From: Solimonas sp. SE-A11
GTDB taxonomy: Bacteria > Pseudomonadota > Gammaproteobacteria > Nevskiales > Nevskiaceae
DNA: 64,000 nt
Assembly (NCBI RefSeq): GCF_030345715.1
Contig: NZ_JAUASX010000001.1
Span: 124,001-188,000 of the forward strand
Direction: 5' to 3'
Made by a program: the position numbers and the translations under genes
Shown here: piece by piece, positions 28,129 to 37,412 of the stretch
Numbering within the stretch: the stretch's first letter is position 1
How the letters are laid out: each line of letters starts with the position of its first letter
The notes under the pieces: model-generated
What the model was told of the DNA's origin: nothing
Seen by the model: the letters and a program-made list of their open reading frames with translations, nothing else
The model's database searches: none

Positions 28129-29679
28129 ATGACCGACCCGATCCTGATCGGCAAGGGCGACGACACGCCCCAGTTCCTGCTGCCGGCCTACGCCAACCGC
28201 CATGGCCTGATCGCCGGCGCCACCGGCACCGGCAAGACCATCACCCTGCAGGGCTTGGCGGAGGGCTTCGCCGACATCGGCGTGCCGGTGTTTGCGGCCG
28301 ACATCAAGGGCGATCTCTCCGGCATCGCCGCCGCGGGCGAGGCCAAGCCCAAGCTGGTCGAGCGCGCCGCGCAGATCGGCCTGGCCGGCTATGCGCCGCA
28401 GAACTATCCCACCGTGTTCTGGGACGTTTTCGGTGTTTCCGGACACCCGGTGCGCGCCACCATCTCCGACATGGGGCCGACGCTGCTGTCGCGCCTGCTG
28501 GACCTGTCCGACGTGCAGGAGGCAGTGCTGTCGCTGACCTTCAAGTACTGCGACGAGCAGGGCCTGCTGCTGCTGGACTTCAAGGACCTGCGCGCCGCGC
28601 TGGTGCACGTGGCGGATAACGCCAAGGCCCTGGGCGCCGAGTACGGCCTGGTCAGCAAGGCCTCGGTCGGGGCCATCCAGCGCGCACTGATCCAGCTCGA
28701 GCAGGACGGCGCGGAAGCCTTCTTCGGCGAGCCGGCGATGGACCTGAACGATCTGATGCGCACCGACCTCAGCGGCAAGGGCATCGTCAACGTGCTGGCC
28801 GCCGACCAGCTGTTCCAGAAGCCGCGGCTCTACGCCACCTTCCTGCTGTGGTTGTTGGCAGAGCTGTTCGAGCGCCTGCCCGAGGCCGGCGATCTCGACA
28901 AGCCCAAGCTGGTGTTCTTCTTCGACGAGGCGCACCTGCTGTTCAAGGACGCACCCAAGGCGCTGGTGGAGAAGGTGGAGCAGGTGGTGCGCCTGATCCG
29001 CTCCAAGGGTGTCGGCGTCTACTTCATCACGCAGAACCCGCTGGACCTGCCGGAGAGCGTGCTGGGCCAGCTCGGCAACCGCGTGCAGCATGCGCTGCGC
29101 GCCTTCACGCCGCGCGACCAGAAGGCGGTGAAGGCCGCCGCCACCACCTTCCGCAGCAATCCCAAGCTGGATGTCGCCACCGCCATCATGGAGCTGGGGG
29201 TGGGCGAGGCCCTGGTCTCGACGCTGCAGGACAAGGGCGTGCCCGGCATCGTCGAGCGCACCCTGATCCGCCCGCCGCGCTCGCGCATGGGCGCGCTGAC
29301 CCCGGAGGAGCGCAAGACCGTGATGTCGCGCAGCCCGGTGGCCGGCAAGTACGACACTGTGGTGGATCGCGAGTCGGCCTACGAGAAACTGTCGCAGCGC
29401 GCCGCCGAGGCCACCCCGCCGCCGGCCGCATCCCGGCCGGCGCCCGCCCCGGCACCCGCGCCGAAGGCCGGAGGCGATGGCTGGTGGGACGAGGCCTCAT
29501 CCCAGCCGGTGCCGGGCGGCCGCCGGGCCGAGCCGGCCCCGCGCAAGCCCGCGGCCCGCCGCAGCGACACCGTGACCGAGGCCGCCATCAAGAGCGTTAC
29601 CCGCAGCATCGCCAATACGGTGGGGCGCGAGGTGGGGCGGACACTGCTGCGCGGCATCCTGGGGTCGCTGAAGCGCTGA
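28129..29679 (+). CDS. HerA-like ATPase of the YjgR/DUF853 family
   Basis: A 516-residue protein. Walker A GATGTGKT lies near residue 27 and Walker [14 protein letters not shown] near 250, followed by a Q/N-rich sensor ([11 protein letters not shown]) and an arginine-rich motif. After residue 430 there is a Pro/Ala-rich linker and a basic helical tail ([22 protein letters not shown]). Family members are bacterial relatives of HerA translocases of unknown role. ATG 28129 begins at [10 protein letters not shown], the usual family start; the frame is open 14 codons further upstream. Confidence 0.88.
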   Translation: MTDPILIGKGDDTPQFLLPAYANRHGLIAGATGTGKTITLQGLAEGFADIGVPVFAADIKGDLSGIAAAGEAKPKLVERAAQIGLAGYAPQNYPTVFWDVFGVSGHPVRATISDMGPTLLSRLLDLSDVQEAVLSLTFKYCDEQGLLLLDFKDLRAALVHVADNAKALGAEYGLVSKASVGAIQRALIQLEQDGAEAFFGEPAMDLNDLMRTDLSGKGIVNVLAADQLFQKPRLYATFLLWLLAELFERLPEAGDLDKPKLVFFFDEAHLLFKDAPKALVEKVEQVVRLIRSKGVGVYFITQNPLDLPESVLGQLGNRVQHALRAFTPRDQKAVKAAATTFRSNPKLDVATAIMELGVGEALVSTLQDKGVPGIVERTLIRPPRSRMGALTPEERKTVMSRSPVAGKYDTVVDRESAYEKLSQRAAEATPPPAASRPAPAPAPAPKAGGDGWWDEASSQPVPGGRRAEPAPRKPAARRSDTVTEAAIKSVTRSIANTVGREVGRTLLRGILGSLKR

Positions 29680-29744
29680 GCGGCCAAGGCCCCCCGGGGG
29701 CGGCGGCGCTATACTGCGCGCCCTTTGGAGCCTGCCGTCCCGCC

Positions 29745-30395
29745 ATGAGCCCGTCCCCCTCCCCCTACCGCCGTGCCCGCAATCCGCGCGCGCAGCTGGA
29801 AGCCGGACTGGATGAGCTGGGCCTGGATGCCGGCCTGGCCGAGCCGCTGATGGCCTACCTGGACGAGCTCCAGAAGTGGAACGCCGCCTACAACCTGACG
29901 GCGATCCGCGACCCGGGCGAAATGGTCACCAAGCATCTGCTGGACTCCCTGGCCCTGCTGCCCCATGTTGGGGGGCGCATGCTCGATGTCGGTGCGGGCG
30001 CCGGCCTGCCGGGCATTCCGCTGGCCATCGCCAATCCGGCGCTGGACGTCACGGTGCTGGACAGCAACGGCAAGAAGGTGCGTTTCATGCGCCACGCCGT
30101 CCGGACCCTGGGCCTGCCCAACGTGGCCGTCGCCGAGGCCCGGGTCGAGGCCTTCCGACCTGAGTCGCCATTCGGCATGATCACCAGCCGGGCCTTCGCC
30201 TCGCTGGCCGATTTCTTTACCGGTACCGAGGCCCTGCTGGCCCCGGGTGGCCAATGGGTGGCCATGAAAGGCAAACTAGACCCCGAAGAGCTGGCCAGCG
30301 TGCCGGCTCGATTCGTCATTGGGGGGACGCATCGCCTGCGGGTGCCGGGGCTGGATGAAGATCGCCATGCGGTCATCGCAGGAATGAAGTCATGA
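29745..30395 (+). CDS. rsmG: 16S rRNA (guanine527-N7)-methyltransferase
   Basis: A 216-residue protein. Motifs are WNAAYNLTAIRDP, HLLDSLALLP and the SAM-binding LDVGAGAGLPGIPLAI near residue 85, then TSRAFASL and MKGK. It methylates G527 of 16S rRNA; loss gives low-level streptomycin resistance. TATACT at 29710-29715 may be its -10. Its stop overlaps the parA start (ATGA), the classic rsmG-parA-parB order often near the replication origin. The usual upstream partner mnmG is absent. Confidence 0.95.
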   Translation: MSPSPSPYRRARNPRAQLEAGLDELGLDAGLAEPLMAYLDELQKWNAAYNLTAIRDPGEMVTKHLLDSLALLPHVGGRMLDVGAGAGLPGIPLAIANPALDVTVLDSNGKKVRFMRHAVRTLGLPNVAVAEARVEAFRPESPFGMITSRAFASLADFFTGTEALLAPGGQWVAMKGKLDPEELASVPARFVIGGTHRLRVPGLDEDRHAVIAGMKS

Positions 30396-31180
30396 GTTAC
30401 GTCATCGCCGTAGCCAACCAGAAGGGCGGGGTGGGCAAGACCACCACGTCCATCAACCTTGCCGCGTCGCTCGCGGCCACCAAGCGCCGCGTGCTGCTGG
30501 TGGACCTCGACGCCCAGGGCAATGCCACCATGGGCATCGGCGTGGACAAGAGCGCGGTCAGCAAGACCGCGCGCGACCTGCTGCTGGAACAGGCCCAGCC
30601 GGCCGAGGTCATCCAGTACCTGCCGGAGATCGGCCTGTCGCTGATGCCCGCCAACGGCGACATGACCGAAGCCGAGATCAAGCTGCGCGACGTCGCCGCC
30701 GGCGACTTCGCGCTCAAGAGCGTGTTGGCCGAGGTGGCCGACCAGTTCGACTACGTGCTGCTGGACTGCCCTCCGGCCCTGTCCAAGCTGACCGTCAACG
30801 CCCTGGTGGCGGCCGACGGCGTGCTGATCCCGATGCAGTGCGAGTACTACGCGCTGGAAGGGCTCACCGCGCTGATGGACACGGTCAACAAGATCAAGCG
30901 CGTGATCAACCCGAAGCTGGAGATCGAGGGGCTGCTGCGCACGATGTTCGATCCGCGCAACAACCTCGCCAACGACGTCAGCAACCAGTTGACGCAGCAT
31001 TTCGGTGAGAAGGTCTACCGCACCATCATCCCGCGCAACGTGCGCCTGGCCGAGGCGCCCAGCCATGGTCTGCCGGTGATGCTCTACGATGCACAGTCCT
31101 CCGGCGCCAAGGCCTACCTGGCGCTGGCGGGCGAGGTCCTGCGCCGCCATGACGGCGGGCAGATGAGGCTCAGCGCATGA
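30392..31180 (+). CDS. parA: Chromosome-partitioning ATPase ParA (Soj)
   Basis: A 262-residue protein with a deviant Walker A KGGVGKTT at residues 11-18, Walker A' LLVDLDAQGN near 38 and Walker B YVLLDCPP near 125. It binds DNA as an ATP dimer and is stimulated by ParB to move origin regions. Overlaps rsmG and parB by 4 bp each, so translation is probably coupled. Confidence 0.95.
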   Translation: MSYVIAVANQKGGVGKTTTSINLAASLAATKRRVLLVDLDAQGNATMGIGVDKSAVSKTARDLLLEQAQPAEVIQYLPEIGLSLMPANGDMTEAEIKLRDVAAGDFALKSVLAEVADQFDYVLLDCPPALSKLTVNALVAADGVLIPMQCEYYALEGLTALMDTVNKIKRVINPKLEIEGLLRTMFDPRNNLANDVSNQLTQHFGEKVYRTIIPRNVRLAEAPSHGLPVMLYDAQSSGAKAYLALAGEVLRRHDGGQMRLSA

Positions 31181-32031
31181 ATGCACAGAAGAAGCGCGGC
31201 CTCGGCCGCGGGTTGGATGCCCTGCTCTCCAGCGCCACCGCGGTGAGCCCCACGGCCGAGCCCGGCGAGGAACTGCGCGAACTACCGCTGGAGCGGCTCG
31301 GCCCCGGCAAGCACCAGCCGCGCCGCCAGTTCGACGAGGAGGCGCTGCAGTCCCTGGCGGCCTCGATCCGCGCCCAGGGCGTGGTGCAGCCGATCGTGGT
31401 GCGCCCGGCGGGTGCCGACCGCTACGAGATCATCGCCGGCGAGCGCCGCTGGCGCGCCGCCAAGCTGGCGGGGCTGAAGCAGATTCCCGCAGTGGTGCGC
31501 TCGCTCGACGAGCGCGGCGCGATGGCGGTGGCGCTGGTCGAGAACATCCAGCGCTCCGACCTGAACGCGCTGGAAGAAGCCGAGGCGCTGCACAAGCTGA
31601 TCGAGGAATGCGGCCTGACGCACGAGGCCTGCGCCGAGGCGGTGGGCAAGTCGCGCGCGGCGGTCAGCAACCTGCTGCGCCTGATGGAACTCAATGCCGA
31701 CGTGCAGGACCTGGTGCGCGAGCGCCGCCTGTCCTTCGGCCACGCCAAGGTGCTGCTGGGCGTGCAGGGTGCGCGCCAGTCCTCGCTGGCGACGATGGTC
31801 GCGGAGCAGCACCTGTCGGTGCGCCAGACCGAGGCGCTGGTCCAGGCCAACCCGCAGCAGAAGGCCGCGCCCAAGGCGGCGCCCGCGGCGATCGGCGAGA
31901 TCGAGAAGGAAGTCGCTGGCCGCATCGGCCTGGCGGTGAAGCTGCAACAGAACGACAAGGGACGCGGCAAGCTCACGGTCGCGTTCAAGAGCAACAGCGA
32001 ATTGCAAAAATTGTTGGGTCTCCTCCGCTGA
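31177..32031 (+). CDS. parB: Chromosome-partitioning protein ParB (Spo0J)
   Basis: A 284-residue protein. The N-terminal CTP-binding region has the motif GERRWRAAKLAGL and the preceding LAASIRAQGVVQPIVVRP. The HTH for parS binding is near 130-165 (LTHEACAEAVGKSRAAVSNLLRLM). A C-terminal dimerisation domain closes the protein (KLTVAFKSNSELQKLLGLL). I found no TTTCACGTGAAA-like parS site in the window; it may lie closer to the origin. Confidence 0.95.
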   Translation: MNAQKKRGLGRGLDALLSSATAVSPTAEPGEELRELPLERLGPGKHQPRRQFDEEALQSLAASIRAQGVVQPIVVRPAGADRYEIIAGERRWRAAKLAGLKQIPAVVRSLDERGAMAVALVENIQRSDLNALEEAEALHKLIEECGLTHEACAEAVGKSRAAVSNLLRLMELNADVQDLVRERRLSFGHAKVLLGVQGARQSSLATMVAEQHLSVRQTEALVQANPQQKAAPKAAPAAIGEIEKEVAGRIGLAVKLQQNDKGRGKLTVAFKSNSELQKLLGLLR

Positions 32032-32048
32032 GGAAGGCGGAAGGGACG

Positions 32049-32128
32049 CAGTCCGCAAATGAACGCGAATAAACGCAAATCAGTCGCCATTCCTTAATTC
32101 GCGTTCATTTGCGTTCGTTCGCGGACTG
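32049..32128. repeat. Large imperfect inverted repeat between parB and the SDR gene
   Basis: Two 32-bp arms (32049-32080 and 32097-32128) pair with about five mismatches, all transitions, around a 16-nt loop. Each arm contains a tandem AACGCRAAT-type unit. This looks like a dispersed intergenic element whose transcript would fold into a long hairpin after parB. Confidence 0.65.
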
Positions 32129-32161
32129 GAATGCTTTGTTCCGGCTGTCCGGGAGAGACAA

Positions 32162-32950
32162 ATGTCCACGACGTATCGCACCGCGCTGATCACCGGCGCT
32201 TCCAGCGGCATCGGCGCCATCTTTGCCGAACAGCTCGCGGCCCAGGGCTCCGACCTGATCCTGGTGGCGCGCCGCCAGGATGAGCTGGAGAAGCTGGCGC
32301 AGCGCCTGCGCGAGTCCCGAGGCCGCCGCGTCGAGGTGATCTCCATGGACCTGGCCAAGCCCGATCCGGGCGAGCTGCTCGCCGACGAGGTGAAGCGCCG
32401 TGGCCTGGAGGTGGACCTGCTGGTCAACAACGCCGGCTTCGGCTCCTCCGCTCATTTCCACGAGGACGGCTACGAGCGCGACCAGCGCATGGTGGCGGTC
32501 AACATCGGCGCGCTCACCGAACTGATCCATGCCTTCCTGCCGGCGATGGTCCAGGCCGGCCACGGCGCGGTGATCAACATTGCCTCCGCCGCCGCGTTCC
32601 AGCCGATGCCCTACATGAGCGTCTACGGTGCCACCAAGGCCTACGTGCTGTCGCTGACGCAGGGCCTGTGGGCGGAGTATCGCGAGCGCGGCGTGCGCTT
32701 CCTCGCGGTCTGTCCGGGACCGGTGGATACGCCATTCTTCGAGGCGGCCGGCGGCGACAAGCTGAAGCAGGAGATTCCCCGCTCGGTGATGATGACGGCC
32801 GAGGCCGTGGTGGCTGGCAGCCTGCGCGCGCTGCAGCGCGACGCCTGCGTCTACGTGCCGGGGTTCGCCGTCAAGCTGGGGGCGGTGATGCCGCGCCTGT
32901 TGCCGCGGCGCATGCTGGCCGCCACCATGGGACGCGTGATGAACCGCTGA
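32162..32950 (+). CDS. Short-chain dehydrogenase/reductase
   Basis: A 262-residue classical SDR with NAD(P)-binding TGASSGIG at residues 11-18, LLVNNAGFG near 88 and the catalytic set Asn, Ser, Tyr and Lys (YGATKAYVLSL holds YxxxK near 155). An Arg in VARRQDE after beta-2 suggests NADPH preference. Substrate unknown. GGGAGAG provides the Shine-Dalgarno. Confidence 0.88.
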   Translation: MSTTYRTALITGASSGIGAIFAEQLAAQGSDLILVARRQDELEKLAQRLRESRGRRVEVISMDLAKPDPGELLADEVKRRGLEVDLLVNNAGFGSSAHFHEDGYERDQRMVAVNIGALTELIHAFLPAMVQAGHGAVINIASAAAFQPMPYMSVYGATKAYVLSLTQGLWAEYRERGVRFLAVCPGPVDTPFFEAAGGDKLKQEIPRSVMMTAEAVVAGSLRALQRDACVYVPGFAVKLGAVMPRLLPRRMLAATMGRVMNR

Positions 32951-32969
32951 GACGGGTGAAGGGCGGGGC

Positions 32970-34625
32970 ATGAGCGAAGTGGCCGAACCGCGGACCGAGA
33001 TTCTCAAGCGCCTGTTGCGTGCGGGCGAGTATGCGTCCGCGCTGCCGATCCTGGACCAGAAGCTCGCCGAACGTCCCGACCAGGCGCCGCTGCACTGGCA
33101 TCGCTCCCATTGCTTGTCGGCCCTGGGGCGGCAGGAGGAAGCTCTGGCGGCGGTGCTGCGCGTGATCGAGCTCAATCCGGATTTCGCCAAGGCCTGGCTG
33201 CGCCGCGCCGAGTTGACCTTTGCCTTGCGCGGCGACTATCCGGAACGCGAGGGTGACCTGCAGCTGGCCGTGGCACTGGACGGTACGCTGGCGCCGGCGC
33301 ATCGCGCACTGGCGCTGATCCGCTACCAGCGCGGCCGGCTTGCGGATGCCGAGGAGTCGCTCGACCAGGCGCTGGCGCTCGACTCGGCCGACGGCGAAGG
33401 CCATGCCCTGCGCGCGCTGTGGGCCGGCAATGCCGCCCGTCGCCCGTTGCCGGGCGAGGACACCGTGCCGGGAGCCAATGGTGCGTTGCTGTCGCGTGCC
33501 CGGCTCGAGTCCGCAGTGTCCGACCTGCGCCGGGCCTTGCCGCTGGTGGCGGATGCGTCGCGCTATCGCATGCAGCTGGCGCGACGCCTGCAGGACCTTG
33601 GGCGGCATGCGGAGGCGGTGACGGAGTACGAACTGCTGCTGGCGGCGCTGCCGGGCGGCCACGTCCTGCGCAACGTCGCCGAAGAGATGCGCCGGCAAGC
33701 CTGGGAGCAGGGCGCCGCCGAGCGCGCCGCTGCCGCGGCGGCCCAGGCTTCCGCCCTGGCGAGTCGCCTGGAAGCGGCCGCGACACCGGAGCCGGAGGCC
33801 GGCCGCCGCAGCGTGGAAGATGATCTCGCCGCCTCCCTGCTGCGCAATGCCGCGGAGCAGATGCGCCAGGGCAAGGATTTGTCGGCGGTGCTGGAGCCGC
33901 TCGGCGATGGCGAGCCCGACACCCTGCTGGCCATCGGCATCGCCGACAAGCTGTTCCAGCTCGGGCACCAGCCGGCCAGCGAACTCCAGCCGGTACCGGC
34001 CGAGATCTTCCCCGCCTTCATGCGGCGCCATGCCGCCGCTGCACGGCAGCAGCTTGCGGCGCTGGGTTTCAGCTATCTCGGCGACTTCGACCCGCGCCAC
34101 CTGGCGCCGATGCTCAGCGAGAGCACGCTGCTGCGCTGCTATCTCTCCAGCGAGGGCGGCGTGGCGCTGAGCTTTGCCCTGCGGCCGGCCTGGCCGGGGT
34201 GGATCGGCTGGCTGCGCCTGCGGCTCGCCCGCCAGGCGCGCAGCGCGGGGGTGATCGAGTTCGGCCCCGAGTTCGACGACGGCCATTTCCTCGTGACCAA
34301 CAACGGCGGCGATGCCAACGCCTTCGGGCCCGGGCCCCAGGTCGGCTTGCTGTCGCTGGTGCCGGCCACGTCGGCGGAGCGGCTGTTCGAGAACCATGTA
34401 CGCCGCTGCGGCGACTACCTGCGCCAGCACCCGCAGGCTGGGAGACGCCCGGTGGCCGACCTGGCCGGGCTGGTGGCGATGCAGGACCGCTACGCCCAGG
34501 CCAGGAACGCCTACCGTCAGTCCATCGGCTACGCCACCGACCAAGAGCTGCATCGCCTATTGGGTCCGCGCCGGGACCTGGCCGAGCGGGTGCGCGGGCA
34601 GCTGGCGCGCCTGGCCGCCGCCTGA
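32970..34625 (+). CDS. TPR-repeat protein of unknown function
   Basis: A 551-residue cytoplasmic protein without signal peptide. The first about 240 residues are TPR units (ILDQKLAERPDQAPLHWHRS; AVLRVIELNPDFAKAWLRRA; ALALDSADGEGHALRALW; AVTEYELLLAALP). A glutamate/alanine-rich helix (about 240-280) and a unique 270-residue C-terminal domain (YLGDFDPRHLAPML; LLRCYLSSEGGVALSFALRP) follow. It starts 20 bp after the SDR stop, so the two probably share an mRNA. Confidence 0.7.
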   Translation: MSEVAEPRTEILKRLLRAGEYASALPILDQKLAERPDQAPLHWHRSHCLSALGRQEEALAAVLRVIELNPDFAKAWLRRAELTFALRGDYPEREGDLQLAVALDGTLAPAHRALALIRYQRGRLADAEESLDQALALDSADGEGHALRALWAGNAARRPLPGEDTVPGANGALLSRARLESAVSDLRRALPLVADASRYRMQLARRLQDLGRHAEAVTEYELLLAALPGGHVLRNVAEEMRRQAWEQGAAERAAAAAAQASALASRLEAAATPEPEAGRRSVEDDLAASLLRNAAEQMRQGKDLSAVLEPLGDGEPDTLLAIGIADKLFQLGHQPASELQPVPAEIFPAFMRRHAAAARQQLAALGFSYLGDFDPRHLAPMLSESTLLRCYLSSEGGVALSFALRPAWPGWIGWLRLRLARQARSAGVIEFGPEFDDGHFLVTNNGGDANAFGPGPQVGLLSLVPATSAERLFENHVRRCGDYLRQHPQAGRRPVADLAGLVAMQDRYAQARNAYRQSIGYATDQELHRLLGPRRDLAERVRGQLARLAAA

Positions 34626-34749
34626 GACGCCGCCGAGCGGTAGCGCAACGCCGATGAGCCACGGCCGCCGTTGACGCGACGGTGACACGCCCCCCCGCAG
34701 CATCCACCTTGCGCGAATCCCGCGCAGTGGAGTGGCCGCAGGTGCCCCG

Positions 34750-35499
34750 ATGCAGTGGAATCCCCTAGTCCGGAGCCTTGTCAGCGCCTGCATCGCAGCA
34801 TCGTTGCTGGTATCGGTCCCGGCGCGCGCTGGCGATACCACGCAGACCCTTCACAACGTCGAGATGAGCGGCGACCTGCTGCAGTTCGGCGTGCCGGTGG
34901 TGGGGTTGGCGCTGACCTGGCTGCTGAACCGCGATCGCGATGCCCCGTCCTTCGACTTCAGCTCGCTGGGTGCGGCGCCTGCCGAGGAAGGCACCGGCGG
35001 CCTGAACTGGCCCGGGCCCTCCCTGGATGGCTCGCCGCGCCGTGATTTCCTGGTGTCGTTCACGCGCATGGAGTTGGTCACCTACGGCCTGAAGTACGCC
35101 GTCGATGCCAAGCGCCCCAACGGCGGACCGCGGTCCTTTCCCTCGGGACACACCGCCTCGGCCTTCATGGGTGCCGAGTTCATCCGCAAGGAATACGGCT
35201 GGGGCTGGGGTGTGCCGGCTTACCTCACCGCCAGCTGGGTGGGCTACAGCCGTGTGGAAACCGACAACCACTACTGGCGCGATGTCATCGCCGGCGCGCT
35301 GATCGGCGTCGCCGCGAACCACGACTTCAGCGCCATCAAGCTGCGCCACGGCGAGATCAGCGTCAGCCCGACCGTGGTGGCGCCGGATTCGGTGTCGCGG
35401 CCCTCGGGCATGTCTTCCTGGGACGACGACAAGGAATCCGGCCTGTTCGACGGGCACTCCGACCTGAGTCCGGGCCTGCAAATCCGCTGGACCTTCTGA
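34750..35499 (+). CDS. Exported PAP2-family phosphatase
   Basis: A 249-residue protein. Residues 1-27 are a signal peptide (SVPARA|GD). All three acid-phosphatase motifs are present: KYAVDAKRPNG (KX6RP), SFPSGHTAS and GYSRVETDNHYWRDV. Only one other hydrophobic stretch is seen (FGVPVVGLALTWLL), so it is likely periplasmic or membrane-attached and acts on lipid phosphates or small phosphate esters. Just upstream of the sigma-54 operon but probably separate from it. Confidence 0.85.
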   Translation: MQWNPLVRSLVSACIAASLLVSVPARAGDTTQTLHNVEMSGDLLQFGVPVVGLALTWLLNRDRDAPSFDFSSLGAAPAEEGTGGLNWPGPSLDGSPRRDFLVSFTRMELVTYGLKYAVDAKRPNGGPRSFPSGHTASAFMGAEFIRKEYGWGWGVPAYLTASWVGYSRVETDNHYWRDVIAGALIGVAANHDFSAIKLRHGEISVSPTVVAPDSVSRPSGMSSWDDDKESGLFDGHSDLSPGLQIRWTF

Positions 35500-35528
35500 C
35501 AGGCTCGCCGCCAGGGCGACATTTAATC

Positions 35529-35544
35529 TGGCATGGCCATTGCT
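35529..35544 (+). promoter_or_regulatory. Sigma-54 promoter of the TPR-ExbB-ExbD-AgmX operon
   Basis: TGGCAT-GGCCA-TTGCT has exact GG-N10-GC spacing and matches the consensus at all but one conserved base. The predicted start is near 35555, the first base of the P1 hairpin. It is nearly identical to the sites at 43765, 46154, 47278 and 51827. Confidence 0.8.
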
Positions 35545-35554
35545 ACTTCTGAAT

Positions 35555-35627
35555 CGAGGTCAACGCAGACCTCGTAGGTACCGCGGTCAACGATGCCCGC
35601 TTCCTGTGCAGCACTTCTCAGGGGAGC
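35555..35627 (+). promoter_or_regulatory. ANTAR-type leader: two hexaloop hairpins plus a possible SD-sequestering stem
   Basis: P1 (35555-35574) is CGAGGTC/GACCTCG with loop AACGCA. P2 (35583-35600) is GCGGTC/GCCCGC with one T-C mismatch and loop AACGAT. Both loops have A at position 1 and G at position 4, the known ANTAR recognition pattern, and the linker is 8 nt. No intrinsic terminator follows. Instead GCTTCC (35599-35604), which uses the last two bases of P2, can pair with GGGAGC (35622-35627) over the Shine-Dalgarno. Formation of P2 would therefore free the start site of the gene at 35634. Confidence 0.7.
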
Positions 35628-35633
35628 TTGGTC

Positions 35634-37412
35634 ATGTCGTTGATCGCAGAAGGCAAAACCGCGTCGGAGCCCGCATCGGGCCGCGGTTCGCTGGCGATCC
35701 TTCGCGGTGCATCCATCTGGTGCATGCTGGCGACGGCGCTGCCGGCCTTGCCGGCGCATGGCGCCGAGACGCCCGTGGCGCTGGCCTCCGCGGCATTGGA
35801 GCTGGACCGCCAGGCGCAGTCCCTGCCGGCGACGTCCGACGCGCAGCGTCTCATCCTTTACGTCGGCAATCGCATCGAGGGTTCGCTGCTGCGTGAGGTC
35901 AGCGTGACGCTGGACGGTCGCACGACCGCGCGCCACCGCTACAGCGACCGTGAGGCCCTGGCGCTGCGCAGCGGCGGATTGCACACGATCACCCTGGCGC
36001 CGATGGCCGAAGGCGTCCATCGCCTGCGCGTGGACTTCATCGCGCGAGCCGAGGATGCCCAGCCGGGCGATGCGCGCCTGCACGCGCAGATCGAACAGGA
36101 GTACAGCAAAGGCGTTGCCGCCGGCCGTGTCGAGCTGACCTTGACCAGGCAGGGCCTGCGCGGCAGGCCGAGCCTGCAGTGGCAGGACTGGGCGCAGCCG
36201 CAGGCCGCACTGGAGGCGCCGGAACTGCGCGCCGCCGATTTCCTGCTGCGTACCGGACGGGCGCTTCACGCCGCCGCGGTGCTGGAGCGCCTGCGTGCCA
36301 GCGGCATGCCGCTGCCGGTGGCCTTCGAGCGCCGCATGGCCGACAGCTTCGCCGCGCTGGGCCTGGCGGCGCCGGCCGTGCCGGGCGGTTCGCCGCTGCT
36401 GGATCGCTTCGGCGCCGCCGTTGCCGCGCTGCGCCAGGGCGATGCGCAGGCCGCGGCGCAACTGGAGGCCATGGGCAGTGCGGATTCGCCGGACGCCGAG
36501 TCCCGCATGCTGCGCGACTACGCCAACCTGGAGCTGGGGTACCAGTTGCTGCGCCAAGGGCAGGGCGAGCGCGCCAAGCCGGTGTTCGCGCGCATCCGCA
36601 GTCCCGGGCCCTGCTCCAACGCCGCGCTGCTGGGCTTCGGCTGGTCCTTCCTGGTGCCGGCGGAAGCCCAAGGCAGCGGCATGTTCGTCGCGCAGGCGCC
36701 CCTGTGGCCGGCAGGCCCCGAGGATGCTGCCCGCCTGCGGCGCAGCACGCCGTTCCGTTACCTGCATTCGGTGGCGCTGTCCGGCGAGCGCAAGCTCGAC
36801 CTGCAGCGGGCGCTGGTGCCCTGGGTGGAACTGCTGGGGCGCGATGCCACCGATCCGGCGGTGCAGGAAGGCCTGCTGGCCGTGCCCTATGCATTGGCGC
36901 ATCTCGGTGCGCACGAGCAGTCTCAGCAGTACCTGCGCCGCGCCGTGGGCGACCTGGAGCGTGCACGACAGGAACTCGATGCCGCGATGCGTCACGTCTC
37001 CGGCGGCGAACTGAGCGCGCGCCTGCGGGAGCGCATGGACGACGAGGTCGACGGCTGGCGCCGCGAACTGGCGGACCTGCCCTATGCCGGGGCTACCGCC
37101 TACCTGAAACCGCTGATGCTGGAGCCGGCCTTCCTCGACGCCCTGGCGACGCAGCAGCGCCTGGCCGAGATCGACCAGGTCCTGCGGGCACAGGCCTCGC
37201 GTCTCGACTCCGCCCCGGCCGGGATGGCGGCCTCCATCGCCGGGCTGCGGCAGCGTGTCGCCGCCGTGGCGCAGCAACAGGATGAGGACTTGCGCACGCT
37301 GACGCTGGACCATCTGCGCCGCCAGCAGCAGCACACGCTGGCCTATCTCGCGGAGGCGCGCCTGGCGCTGGCGCGCGTGCATGATCGACCGCTGGAGGAC
37401 GAAGCCTCATGA
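35634..37412 (+). CDS. Large exported protein, first gene of the ExbB/ExbD-linked operon
   Basis: A 592-residue protein with an N-terminal segment and signal-like hydrophobic stretch ending AHG|AE near residue 45. The body is helical, with beta-rich residues 70-170 (VSVTLDGRTTARHRYSD; VDFIARAEDAQPG) and then TPR/Sel1-like helices (LELGYQLLRQGQGERAKPVFARI). A coiled, glutamine-rich tail (QQQDEDLRTLTLDHLRRQQ) closes it. I recognise no named family. Shine-Dalgarno AGGGGAG at 35621-35627. Its stop overlaps the next start by 4 bp. Probably a periplasmic scaffold working with the TPR protein that follows. Confidence 0.75.
   Translation: MSLIAEGKTASEPASGRGSLAILRGASIWCMLATALPALPAHGAETPVALASAALELDRQAQSLPATSDAQRLILYVGNRIEGSLLREVSVTLDGRTTARHRYSDREALALRSGGLHTITLAPMAEGVHRLRVDFIARAEDAQPGDARLHAQIEQEYSKGVAAGRVELTLTRQGLRGRPSLQWQDWAQPQAALEAPELRAADFLLRTGRALHAAAVLERLRASGMPLPVAFERRMADSFAALGLAAPAVPGGSPLLDRFGAAVAALRQGDAQAAAQLEAMGSADSPDAESRMLRDYANLELGYQLLRQGQGERAKPVFARIRSPGPCSNAALLGFGWSFLVPAEAQGSGMFVAQAPLWPAGPEDAARLRRSTPFRYLHSVALSGERKLDLQRALVPWVELLGRDATDPAVQEGLLAVPYALAHLGAHEQSQQYLRRAVGDLERARQELDAAMRHVSGGELSARLRERMDDEVDGWRRELADLPYAGATAYLKPLMLEPAFLDALATQQRLAEIDQVLRAQASRLDSAPAGMAASIAGLRQRVAAVAQQQDEDLRTLTLDHLRRQQQHTLAYLAEARLALARVHDRPLEDEAS

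Noticed and set aside
35523-37382. 619-codon minus-strand open frame opposite the first motor gene
   Set aside because: Shadow of the real plus-strand gene, with glutamine/arginine/histidine-rich composition and no homology.
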